5,398 bases of DNA from assembly GCA_946481465.1 (NCBI GenBank), contig CAMLOC010000296.1, positions 1 to 5,398 on the forward strand. The letters are read 5' to 3'. A model generated the notes under the pieces. It did no database searches. It was not told where the DNA came from and saw only the letters and a program-made list of their open reading frames with translations. The DNA is from an uncultured Shinella sp. (GTDB lineage: Bacteria; Pseudomonadota; Alphaproteobacteria; Rhizobiales; Rhizobiaceae). The position numbers and the translations under genes are program-made. Shown here in pieces: positions 1 through 5,398 of this stretch; positions within the stretch are counted from its first letter, which is position 1; each line of letters starts with the position of its first letter.

Positions 1-2
1 AC

Positions 3-128
3 AAGCTCTCCGTCGTGCTGGTCGCCGTCTTCGCCGTCCTGTTCCTCGGCGAGCAGCTTTCCGCGGCCCATTGGCTGGCCGTCGTCATGATCGGCGGCGG
101 CGCCCTGCTGCTGGCTTTGCCTATATGA
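3..128 (+). CDS. EamA/DMT-family transporter, C-terminal fragment (5' end outside window)
   Basis: Only the last 41 codons and a TGA stop are visible, in the frame beginning at base 3. The peptide starts KLSVVLVAVFAVLFLGEQLS and continues with a second hydrophobic stretch (AVVMIGGGALLLAL) before ending in PI. Two hydrophobic helices separated by LGEQLSAAHW is the typical end of an EamA (drug/metabolite transporter) domain, where the 'FLGE.LS...W.G' signature links the last two transmembrane helices. The protein would sit in the inner membrane. The substrate cannot be told from this fragment. The KLSVVLVA segment resembles the short single-EamA-domain proteins of about 140 residues, but a two-domain, ten-helix protein is equally possible. 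The gene reads towards the EAL gene with a 122-base gap, so co-transcription is possible but not indicated. Confidence 0.75.
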   Translation, partial: KLSVVLVAVFAVLFLGEQLSAAHWLAVVMIGGGALLLALPI

Positions 129-141
129 GGAGAGCCTTTTT
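113..141 (+). terminator. Possible weak intrinsic terminator after the EamA gene
   Basis: GGCTTT (113-118) can pair with AGAGCC (131-136), a 6-bp stem with one G-U pair and a 12-base loop. A run of five T follows directly at 137-141. The stop codon at 126-128 lies in the loop. The order stem then T-run fits a rho-independent terminator, but the stem is short, so this is tentative. Confidence 0.3.
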
Positions 142-162
142 CAACTCCTTGTAGTTGCTCAG

Positions 163-180
163 GTTTCATGAAATTGTCAT
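163..180 (+). promoter_or_regulatory. Candidate PhoB box upstream of the EAL-CBS-GGDEF gene
   Basis: Two 7-base direct repeats, GTTTCAT (163-169) and TTGTCAT (174-180), are separated by the AT-rich tetranucleotide GAAA, giving the 11-base periodicity of a Pho box (consensus CTGTCAT-N4-CTGTCAT). They match the half-site at 5 of 7 and 6 of 7 positions. The site lies 71-88 bases before the ATG at 251, in a locally AT-richer island. No clear -10 hexamer follows at the expected distance. The assignment rests on motif shape alone. Confidence 0.4.
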
Positions 181-240
181 ACAAAGGAAACGGAATTTTC
201 AGGTCTCGGCGGAGAAACTTCGCGGCACTGTAAACCTTTC

Positions 241-244
241 GGAG
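241..244 (+). promoter_or_regulatory. Ribosome binding site deciding the ATG 251 start
   Basis: GGAG lies six bases before ATG 251. The reading frame is open further upstream to a TTG at 155, but that codon has no convincing Shine-Dalgarno sequence. The residues between 155 and 251 resemble neither the EAL family nor any recognisable domain. The ATG at 251 is therefore preferred. Confidence 0.65.
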
Positions 245-250
245 CCACGC

Positions 251-2068
251 ATGTCCGCCGCCGAATTGCTTGCCCTTCGCCGCTTCGGAGACGGCGAGAT
301 CGTCACGCTCGCCAAGCTGGTGATCGAGACGGCCTTCCAGCCGATCGTCGAGGCCGCGACGGGGGCGGTCTTCGGCTACGAATCGCTGATGCGCGGCTTC
401 GATCGCCTCGGTTTCCGCTCGCCGCTCGACCTCATCGACCGGGCGCACGAGGCGGGCCAGCTTCTGGCGCTGGAACACATGGTCAACAGCCGTGCCATCG
501 CCGCCTTCGCCGCGCTGCCGGATTTCCGCTCGCGCACGCTCTTCATCAACCTCGATTCCCGCCTGGTGCCCGAAGGCGCCGACCTCGTCGAGCGCCTTGC
601 CGGCCATCTCGCCCGCGCCGGCATTCCGGCTTCCTCGCTCTGTTTCGAGATTTCCGAGCGCTTCGACAACGACACGCAGCCGGAATTCGCCCAGCTTGTC
701 CGCAAGCTGCGCCTTGCCGGCTTCAAGCTCGCCATCGACGATTTCGGCGTCGGCCATAACGGGCTGAAGTTGCTCTGCGACCATCCGGTCGACTATCTCA
801 AGATCGACCGCCACTTCGTTTCGGGCATGGAGGCGGACGCCCGCAAGCGCCACCTGGTGCGCAACACCGTCAACGCCGCCCATGTGCTCGGCATCCGCGT
901 CATCGCGGAAGGGGTGGAGAGCGAGGCGGAGTTCATCGCCTGCCGCGATGCGGGCTGCGATCTGGTGCAGGGTTGGTTCGTCTCGCGCCCCGTCACGGAT
1001 TTCTCCGCGCTGAGCCCGGTCTATGCGCAGGTCGCGCGGGCCGGCGGGCGCCGCCGCTCCTCGCGCACGCTCGACAGCATCCTCATCCGCCGCGAGATCG
1101 AGCAGGTCGCGGTGCTGCGCGAGAACGAGAGCCTGGAATCGGTCTTCGAATTCTTCCGGCGCGATCCCAAGCGCACCTTCTTTCCGGTGCTGAACGCCAA
1201 TGACGAGCCGCGCGGCATCCTGCACGAATATCACGTCAAGGAACTCTCCTATCACCCCTTCGGGCGCGACCTCCTGAAGAACAAGCTCTACCAGAAGAGC
1301 CTGTCGCATTTCGTCACCATGGCGCCGATCGCCGATCTCGACACGCCCGCCGAGCAGCTGCTCGACGTCTTCACCGGCATGGGCGGCAACGAATGCGTGA
1401 TCCTGACGGAGAACATGCGCTATGCCGGCATCCTGTCGGCCTCCTCGCTCCTGAAGATCATCAACGAGAAGCGGCTGAAGACGGCGGAGGACCAGAACCC
1501 CCTGACGGGGCTGCCCGGCAACCGCTCGATCCGCGACTACCTGCAGGACAAGGCGCTCGACGGCGACCAGGCCCGCTGCCTGTGCTATTTCGATTTCGAC
1601 AATTTCAAGCCGTTCAACGATCACTACGGCTTCCACAAGGGGGACCTGGCACTCTCGCTCTTCGCCTCGCTGATGCGCCGCGACTTCGTCGGCGAGGACG
1701 TCTTCATCGGCCATGTCGGGGGCGACGATTTCTTCGCGGGCATTTCCGGCCGACCCGTCGCGGCGGTGCGTCAGGTGCTGGAGCGCCTGCTGGCCGATTT
1801 CTCCCGCGAGGTGCGCTCGCTCTATTCGCCGGAGGACCAGCTTGCCGGGGAGATCCGCGGCCGCGACCGCGCCGGCCAGGAGACGACCTTCCCGATGATG
1901 CGCTGCTCGGCCGTCGTCCTCGTGCTGCCGGAGGGCGAGGTGATCGGCGAGGCGGGGCTGATCAGCAGCCGCATCGCCGGCCTGAAGGCGGACGCCAAGG
2001 GCAGCGACGGCGGGCTTGTCCTGTCCCTGGCATCCACCAATGCAGGGCAGGGGGCCGCCCTTTGTTGA
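251..2068 (+). CDS. EAL-CBS-CBS-GGDEF(degenerate) protein, probable c-di-GMP phosphodiesterase
   Basis: A 605-residue protein with no signal peptide or membrane segment, so probably cytoplasmic. Residues about 20-255 form an EAL domain, which hydrolyses c-di-GMP to pGpG. The expected active-site residues are all present: Q30, E44 (as ESL), R48, N100, E133, D163-D164 (DDFG), K184, E220, E223 and Q240. The usual DDFGTGYSSL loop reads DDFGVGHNGL, a moderate divergence. Residues about 280-405 look like two CBS repeats, a module that often binds adenine nucleotides. Residues about 415-590 form a GGDEF domain with NPLTGLPGN, D448, N456-D457 and D465 retained. The signature is GGDDF (490-494), and no RxxD inhibitory site precedes it at the usual distance. 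I infer an active phosphodiesterase modulated by nucleotide binding to the CBS and GGDEF parts; residual cyclase activity cannot be excluded. The gene is apparently monocistronic, followed by a hairpin. Confidence 0.9.
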   Translation: MSAAELLALRRFGDGEIVTLAKLVIETAFQPIVEAATGAVFGYESLMRGFDRLGFRSPLDLIDRAHEAGQLLALEHMVNSRAIAAFAALPDFRSRTLFINLDSRLVPEGADLVERLAGHLARAGIPASSLCFEISERFDNDTQPEFAQLVRKLRLAGFKLAIDDFGVGHNGLKLLCDHPVDYLKIDRHFVSGMEADARKRHLVRNTVNAAHVLGIRVIAEGVESEAEFIACRDAGCDLVQGWFVSRPVTDFSALSPVYAQVARAGGRRRSSRTLDSILIRREIEQVAVLRENESLESVFEFFRRDPKRTFFPVLNANDEPRGILHEYHVKELSYHPFGRDLLKNKLYQKSLSHFVTMAPIADLDTPAEQLLDVFTGMGGNECVILTENMRYAGILSASSLLKIINEKRLKTAEDQNPLTGLPGNRSIRDYLQDKALDGDQARCLCYFDFDNFKPFNDHYGFHKGDLALSLFASLMRRDFVGEDVFIGHVGGDDFFAGISGRPVAAVRQVLERLLADFSREVRSLYSPEDQLAGEIRGRDRAGQETTFPMMRCSAVVLVLPEGEVIGEAGLISSRIAGLKADAKGSDGGLVLSLASTNAGQGAALC

Positions 2069-2076
2069 TACAGGGA

Positions 2077-2100
2077 GGGCAGGCCCTTTCGAGCCTGCCC
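2077..2100. terminator. Hairpin between convergent genes, likely bidirectional terminator
   Basis: GGGCAGGC (2077-2084) and GCCTGCCC (2093-2100) form a perfect 8-bp, GC-rich stem with an 8-base loop. It can be extended by CAG (2071-2073) with CTG (2101-2103) past a 3-base bulge. It starts 8 bases after the EAL gene stop and lies 8 bases beyond the stop of the convergent small gene, so it could serve both. Neither side has a proper T-run, which lowers confidence in intrinsic termination. Confidence 0.5.
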
Positions 2101-2108
2101 CTGCCACG

Positions 2109-2366
2109 TTAGCGAAGGATCTTCACCGTCTTCGCCTCGTGGTTCTTGCCGGACATGTCGAAGGAGACGGACACCTTCTCGCCAGCCTTCAGCCCGGGAT
2201 CGTGGAACCCCTTGGGAAGCTGGTAGATGGTGCCATCGGAAAGCGTCAGAGACATCGACGCCTTGTTGTAGTCCTTGACCGTGCCGGTCGCCGTCTGGGC
2301 GGCGAGGGCAAGAGCCGGGGTGGCGAGAACCGTGACGATGGCGAGATTGGAAAGAAGAACACGCAT
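2109..2366 (-). CDS. Small secreted DUF1344-like protein
   Basis: An 85-residue protein starting at ATG 2366, with AGGA (complement of 2375-2378) eight bases upstream. A longer in-frame extension upstream is arginine-rich and shadow-like and was not used. Residues 1-23 form a classic signal peptide: MR, then a hydrophobic core, then ALALAA, with probable cleavage before Q24, so the mature protein should be periplasmic. The mature part (about 62 residues) reads as a small beta-rich domain: TGTVKDYNKASMSLTLSDG, an IYQLP stretch, then LKAGEKVSVSFD and a lysine-rich end. Length and pattern fit DUF1344, a family of about 80-residue rhizobial and Brucella proteins of unknown function. Similarity to small OB-like folds is only a suggestion. 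It is convergent with the EAL gene and divergent from the oxidoreductase, so it probably has its own promoter. Confidence 0.8.
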   Translation of the reverse strand: MRVLLSNLAIVTVLATPALALAAQTATGTVKDYNKASMSLTLSDGTIYQLPKGFHDPGLKAGEKVSVSFDMSGKNHEAKTVKILR

Positions 2367-2475
2367 CTGTGTCGTCCTGAATTGGCCCCGGGCGGGGCGC
2401 TGTGAAGCCGTCCGGAAGCGTCGTGTCGCGGTCCCCTGGGGGCGGAGCCGCCGGCGCTCCCCGGCTTCGAGATGG

Positions 2476-2504
2476 ACGGTAGGCCCGGAAAAATCCGTTT
2501 TCAA
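2476..2504 (-). promoter_or_regulatory. Candidate sigma-70-type promoter for the DUF1344-like gene
   Basis: On the minus strand, TTGAAA (complement of 2499-2504) matches the -35 consensus at 5 of 6 positions. It is followed after 17 bases by TACCGT (complement of 2476-2481), a weak -10 with 3 of 6 matches. Transcription would begin near 2469 and give a leader of about 100 bases containing the GC-rich inverted repeat at 2444-2460. The weak -10 makes this tentative. Confidence 0.3.
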
Positions 2505-2617
2505 ATTAACAAGATTTAATTCTGACTGTCGCGAAACAGCCGGAATTTCAGGGCTTTACGGCTGAAAGTTGGCATATCCGCGGTTGACGTTTCTGTCGCA
2601 CGAACCCTCGCAAGCGA

Positions 2618-2646
2618 TTCAAAAGATTCACGCTTTCGGCTAGAAT
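2618..2646 (+). promoter_or_regulatory. Candidate sigma-70-type promoter for the quinone oxidoreductase gene
   Basis: TTCAAA (2618-2623) and TAGAAT (2641-2646) are separated by exactly 17 bases, matching the -35 and -10 consensus at 4 of 6 and 5 of 6 positions. The expected start near 2653 would leave a leader of just under 40 bases before ATG 2691. Confidence 0.45.
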
Positions 2647-2690
2647 CGCCGCAAGAGAGCGCCACCTCATGTCTGCCGGGAGATAGCCCC

Positions 2691-3692
2691 ATGTCACTTC
2701 CCTCATCCATGGCCTATGTCGGGCTCACCGAGCATGGCGGCCCCGACAATCTCGTGGTGATGGAGGGCCGCACGCCGCAGCCGAAGAGCGGCGAGATCCT
2801 CGTGCGTGTGGCGGCCGCCGGCATCAACCGGCCGGACGTGCTCCAGCGCAAGGGCGACTATCCGCCGCCGCCCGACGCCAGCCCCGTCCTGGGCCTGGAG
2901 GTCGCCGGCGAGGTGGTCGCCATCGGCGAGGACGTCACGGGCTACGCGCTCGGCGACCGGGTCTGCGCGCTGGCGAACGGCGGCGGCTATGCGCAATATT
3001 GCGCGGTGCCGGCCGGCCAGGCGCTGCCCTTCCCGAAGGGGTTCGACGCGGTGCGGGCCGCGGCCCTGCCGGAGACCTTCTTCACCGTCTGGGCGAACCT
3101 CTTCATGATGGCGGGCCTGAAGCCCGGCGAGAGCGTGCTGATCCACGGCGGCACCAGCGGCATCGGCACGACGGCGATCCAGCTTGCCGCCGCCTTCGGC
3201 GCGCACGTCTTCACGACGGCGGGCACGGCGGAAAAATGCGCCGCCTGCCTCGAACTCGGCGCGAGCCGCGCGATCAACTACCGCAGCGAGGATTTCTGCG
3301 CCGTCATCGCCGAGGAGACGGGCCGGGCCGGCGTCGACGTCATCCTCGACATGATCGGCGCGGCCTATTTCGAGCGGAACCTGAAGTCGCTTTCCCGCGA
3401 CGGGCGCCTGTCGATCATCGCCTTCCTGGGCGGCACCTTCGCGGAGAAGGTGAGCCTTGCGCCCATCCTGCTGAAGCGCCTGCGCCTGATGGGGTCGGCC
3501 ATGCGCCCGCGCACGGCGGCGGAAAAGCAGGAGATTCGCGACGCGCTGCTGGAAAAGGCCTGGCCGCTCTTGGAGGAGGGGCGCATCGCCCCCGTCATCC
3601 ACGCCGTCCTGCCGTTCGGCGAGGCGGCGGCCGGCCATCGCATGATGGAGCACGGCGATCACATCGGCAAGATCGTGCTGACCTTCGACTGA
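2691..3692 (+). CDS. NAD(P)H:quinone oxidoreductase, PIG3 / zeta-crystallin-like MDR family
   Basis: A 333-residue soluble medium-chain reductase, the usual length for this family. Members transfer electrons from NAD(P)H to quinones or related carbonyl substrates in the cytoplasm. The N-terminal GroES-like catalytic part carries [18 protein letters not shown] (about 44-61) and GLEVAGEV (68-75), a strong signature of the PIG3 subgroup. The Rossmann domain follows, with the nucleotide-binding segment [16 protein letters not shown] (151-166), then [10 protein letters not shown] (214-223). The cysteine cluster that binds structural zinc in alcohol dehydrogenases is absent, as expected for quinone reductases. 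ATG 2691 is preferred because GGGAG (2678-2682) sits eight bases upstream. A second Met at residue 7 (2709) has no better ribosome binding site. The real electron acceptor is not evident. The gene has a likely promoter of its own and converges on the diguanylate cyclase gene. Confidence 0.9.
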   Translation: MSLPSSMAYVGLTEHGGPDNLVVMEGRTPQPKSGEILVRVAAAGINRPDVLQRKGDYPPPPDASPVLGLEVAGEVVAIGEDVTGYALGDRVCALANGGGYAQYCAVPAGQALPFPKGFDAVRAAALPETFFTVWANLFMMAGLKPGESVLIHGGTSGIGTTAIQLAAAFGAHVFTTAGTAEKCAACLELGASRAINYRSEDFCAVIAEETGRAGVDVILDMIGAAYFERNLKSLSRDGRLSIIAFLGGTFAEKVSLAPILLKRLRLMGSAMRPRTAAEKQEIRDALLEKAWPLLEEGRIAPVIHAVLPFGEAAAGHRMMEHGDHIGKIVLTFD

Positions 3693-3706
3693 GGCGCCGG
3701 CCTCAG
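3689..3706. terminator. Perfect hairpin shared by two convergent stop codons
   Basis: CTGAGGC (3689-3695) and GCCTCAG (3700-3706) form a perfect 7-bp stem around the tetraloop GCCG. The oxidoreductase TGA (3690-3692) lies in the left arm and the cyclase TGA (complement of 3703-3705) in the right arm. The same hairpin would form in both transcripts. No T-run follows on either strand, so termination may need help from Rho or antisense pairing. Confidence 0.45.
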
Positions 3707-4677
3707 CCCGCCTGTTCGATCCGGTCGCGGCCGAGGCGCTTGGCGCTGTAGAGCGCCCGGTCGGCGCGTTCGAACAGGTCCTCCATCGCATTGCCGCAAT
3801 ATTCCGCGACGCCGGCGGACATGGTGTAGGTGCAGCCGAGGGAGGCGCGGTGTTCCGCCTGCGCCACATGGCAGCGCAGCCGCTCCACGGCGCGCGTCGC
3901 CTCCCGCAGGCCGGCGCCCGGCATCAGCATGAGGAATTCCTCCCCGCCGATGCGCGCGAAGACGTCGCCGCCGCGGATCTGCTGGCGGCCGGCGGTGGCG
4001 AAATGCCGGAGCACCTCGTCGCCTCTCGCATGGCCGTAGCGGTCGTTGATCGTCTTGAAGTGATCGAGGTCGATAAGCGCCAGCGAGAGCTGCGTGCTGT
4101 TGCGGAAGGCGATCCGCATCTCCGCATCGAGCCGGGCCATCGCCGCGCGGCGGTTCAGCAGGCCGGTGAGCGGATCCGTGTCGGCGGCGAGCTGGGCCGC
4201 GTCGCGGGCGAGTTTCAGCATGCGCTCGTTGGACTTGAGCATGGTGATGTCGGTGAAGACGCTCCACAGCCAGCCGTCGGCAAGCACGGTCTCGTTCACC
4301 AGGAACCAGCGGTCGTCGCGGATGTCGATCTCGAAGCTGCGCTGCGGGCTGCTGCGCCGGCGGGCGCGGGCCATGGCCAGGAAGGCGTCGATCGGGCCGC
4401 TCACCTTCGGGCCGACACCCTTCGCATGGCAGTTCAGCAGGATATCGGCGAAGGTGCGCGCGCCCGGCTGCACGTCGAAAAGCGCGCGGAAGGCCAGCGA
4501 GCCGTAGGACAGTTCGTCATCGGGCGAAAACAGCGCGACGGCGACGCCGGAAGCGTCGAGCCCGGAGAGGACGAGATCGGTCGTCGCCCGGTCGCGCATG
4601 AGCGCCAGCGGCAGGATGGCGTCGACATGCGCCGTGCCGCTCCCGTCCGGCCACCTGTGCCCGTCGCCTCGTCTCAC
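3703..4677 (-). CDS. PAS-GGDEF diguanylate cyclase
   Basis: A 324-residue protein without membrane helices, so a cytoplasmic cyclase making c-di-GMP from two GTP. Residues about 33-148 form a PAS-like sensory domain (GVAVALFSPDDELSYGSLAF near the start, WSVFTDIT at the end). Residues 149-166 form a short helical linker, and the GGDEF domain covers about 167-322. It keeps all key features: DPLTGLLNRR (168-177), D203 for metal, N211-D212 and D220 for guanine, and GGEEF (244-248). RGGD (235-238) lies exactly five residues before GGEEF, the arrangement of the RxxD inhibitory site, so product inhibition is likely. The PAS ligand is unknown; no heme- or flavin-binding residue is recognised. The start is GTG 4677, with AGGA (complement of 4687-4690) nine bases upstream. 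ATG 4599, at residue 27, lacks a ribosome binding site but would keep all domains. The 5' neighbour, 116 bases away, is a transporter gene on the same strand. Confidence 0.9.
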   Translation of the reverse strand: MRRGDGHRWPDGSGTAHVDAILPLALMRDRATTDLVLSGLDASGVAVALFSPDDELSYGSLAFRALFDVQPGARTFADILLNCHAKGVGPKVSGPIDAFLAMARARRRSSPQRSFEIDIRDDRWFLVNETVLADGWLWSVFTDITMLKSNERMLKLARDAAQLAADTDPLTGLLNRRAAMARLDAEMRIAFRNSTQLSLALIDLDHFKTINDRYGHARGDEVLRHFATAGRQQIRGGDVFARIGGEEFLMLMPGAGLREATRAVERLRCHVAQAEHRASLGCTYTMSAGVAEYCGNAMEDLFERADRALYSAKRLGRDRIEQAG

Positions 4678-4793
4678 CCGCCGCTTTCCTTTCGAAGACA
4701 GAATCGCCGGGCATCGCGCCGGTCGATCGGCATCTTTTGTGGCACAAGGCGGCCGGGTCGCAACGAAGACCGTCGGTTTCCGTTAACAAACCG
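4678..4793 (-). promoter_or_regulatory. 116-base leader upstream of the cyclase gene with two inverted repeats
   Basis: The gap between the transporter stop and the cyclase GTG contains a weak hairpin next to the transporter stop: CGGTTT (4774-4779) with AAACCG (4788-4793), loop of eight bases including GTTAAC. It also contains a short palindrome, TTGTG-G-CACAA (4737-4747), which could be a regulator site. AGGA (complement of 4687-4690) is the ribosome binding site. I see no strong sigma-70 promoter, so the cyclase may be read from the transporter promoter or from one too divergent to recognise. Confidence 0.3.
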
Positions 4794-5398
4794 TCAATCC
4801 GGAGCGCCGCCCTTTCCGGCCGGAAGGCGGATGGCGAGCAGCACCGCCAGCCCCGCCGGCAGGGCGAGCAGCACATAGAGCCAGCGCGCCGCCGACAGCG
4901 CGCCGTCGATGCCGCCGGGGGCGAGAAGGCCCGTCGCGTTGACGACGATGCCGGCGAGCGCCGCCCCGAAGGCGGCGCCGAGCGCCTGCATGGTGGTGAT
5001 GGCCGCCGAGGCCTTGTCCGTCTCGCCGGGCGGCGCCAGGTGCAGCACATGGGTGACGAGATGGGCCCAGCCCATGCCGATGCCGAAGCCCATCAGGAAG
5101 ATGAAGGCCGTGGCGGCGGCGAGCGGCAGCAGGCCGCCTGCCGGATTGTGCCGGGCGAGCGAGACGGCGAGGAGGGCGGTCGCCAGCGCCTCCAGAAGCG
5201 CGCCGGCGACGATCGTCCGGTTGGCGCGCCGCCCCTTCAGGCCGGCGGTGGCGAAGGCCGCGGCCGTCCAGCCGAGCGCCAGCAGCGCCACCAGATAGCC
5301 CGAGACGAGCGGGCTCACGCCATGCAGCACCTGCAGGAAATAGGGGATGTAGATATCCGAGCAGACCGTCACCAGCAGCATCAGCATGATGAGGTAGA
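4794..5398 (-). CDS. Major facilitator (DHA2-like) transporter, C-terminal part (5' end outside window)
   Basis: The last 200 codons and a TGA stop are visible; the frame stays open to the window edge, so the internal ATG at 5387 is probably not the start. About six hydrophobic helices can be seen: a partial one at the edge leading into DIYIPYFLQVLHGVSPLVSG, then helices near YLVALLALGWTAAAF, IVAGALLEALATALLAV, AAATAFIFLMGFGIGMGWAHL, TTMQALGAAFGAALAGIVVN and WLYVLLALPAGLAVLLAIRL. The FLQ..HG.SPL.SGY motif and the A.AAITTMQ.LGAAFGAALAG.V.N pattern are typical of 14-helix DHA2-type proton-coupled efflux permeases. The protein would be in the inner membrane and export an undetermined compound. 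It precedes the cyclase gene by 116 bases on the same strand. Confidence 0.8.
   Translation of the reverse strand, partial: YLIMLMLLVTVCSDIYIPYFLQVLHGVSPLVSGYLVALLALGWTAAAFATAGLKGRRANRTIVAGALLEALATALLAVSLARHNPAGGLLPLAAATAFIFLMGFGIGMGWAHLVTHVLHLAPPGETDKASAAITTMQALGAAFGAALAGIVVNATGLLAPGGIDGALSAARWLYVLLALPAGLAVLLAIRLPAGKGGAPD

Larger units (their letters stand above)
2367..2690. other. 324-base non-coding region between divergent genes
   Basis: I see no credible gene here. The two reading frames crossing it are arginine/serine-rich and lack family features. The left part (2380-2470) is very GC-rich and would be the leader of the DUF1344-like gene. It holds an inverted repeat, GGAGC (2444-2448) with GCTCC (2456-2460). 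The middle (2490-2525) is strikingly AT-rich for this window and is where promoters are expected. A second inverted repeat, CAGCCG (2537-2542) with CGGCTG (2559-2564), has a 16-base loop and no evident role. The right end contains a plausible promoter for the oxidoreductase. Confidence 0.6.

Noticed and set aside
1670..1733. Possible RxxD inhibitory site in the GGDDF domain of the EAL protein
   Set aside because: The nearest Arg and Asp residues are not in the RxxD arrangement five residues before the GGDDF motif.
1393..2112. Open frame of 239 codons in another frame over the 3' half of the EAL gene
   Set aside because: The composition is dominated by Arg, Pro and Gly, it lacks a ribosome binding site, and it overlaps the well-supported GGDEF domain.
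2569..2586. Sigma-54-like element TTGGCAT...TTGA
   Set aside because: The GG element is present, but no GC dinucleotide occurs at the required spacing, so the -12 element is missing.
2275..2710. Overlapping small open frames (plus 2275-2565, minus 2516-2710) in the divergent intergenic region
   Set aside because: They have no family resemblance, biased Arg/Ser composition and no good ribosome binding site, and they overlap the likely promoters.
2703..3869. Open frame of 388 codons on the minus strand opposite the quinone oxidoreductase
   Set aside because: It is antisense to a clear family member, is rich in Arg, Ala and His with no recognisable domain, and results from high GC content at third codon positions of the real gene.
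3850..4878. Open frame of 342 codons on the plus strand opposite the cyclase gene
   Set aside because: It is a shadow of the PAS-GGDEF gene; the translated product is low complexity and crosses an intergenic gap without domain support.
1..5398. CRISPR arrays, tRNA/rRNA genes, insertion sequences, attachment sites
   Set aside because: I found no regularly spaced repeats, cloverleaf or rRNA-like segments, transposase-like proteins or terminal inverted repeats on reading through both strands.

Overview
The window is GC-rich, densely coding DNA with strong G/C preference at third codon positions. It looks like a chromosomal segment of an alphaproteobacterium of the Rhizobiaceae type (Rhizobium, Agrobacterium, Shinella or Ensifer relatives). 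The best taxonomic clue is a small secreted protein that resembles the DUF1344 family, described mainly from Rhizobium, Agrobacterium and Brucella. No rRNA, tRNA, CRISPR, insertion sequence or phage feature was found, and composition gives no sign of recent transfer.

Layout: (1) 3-128 (+) is the tail of an EamA/DMT-type small transporter. (2) 129-250 is an intergenic leader with a possible terminator and a PhoB-box-like direct repeat. (3) 251-2068 (+) is a 605-residue c-di-GMP protein with the order EAL, two CBS repeats, GGDEF-like. Its EAL site looks intact and its GGDEF motif is altered to GGDDF. (4) A hairpin at 2077-2100 separates it from a convergent small gene at 2109-2366 (-), a DUF1344-like exported protein. 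(5) 2367-2690 is a 324-base non-coding region between divergent genes, with candidate promoters on both strands. (6) 2691-3692 (+) is an NAD(P)H:quinone oxidoreductase of the PIG3 / zeta-crystallin type. (7) 3703-4677 (-) is a soluble PAS-GGDEF diguanylate cyclase with an intact GGEEF motif and an RxxD inhibitory site. It converges on the oxidoreductase, and one perfect hairpin holds both stop codons. (8) 4794-5398 (-) is the C-terminal part of a DHA2-like major facilitator transporter that runs off the window, upstream of the cyclase gene on the same strand.

The functional theme is c-di-GMP signalling. A probable phosphodiesterase with regulatory CBS and degenerate cyclase domains lies within 1.7 kb of a probable feedback-inhibited cyclase. 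They are on opposite strands with unrelated genes between them, so they are neighbours and not an operon. The most testable new idea is the PhoB-box-like repeat upstream of the EAL gene, which would link phosphate limitation to c-di-GMP turnover. Otherwise these are recognisable families, and I see no convincing evidence of a wholly new system.
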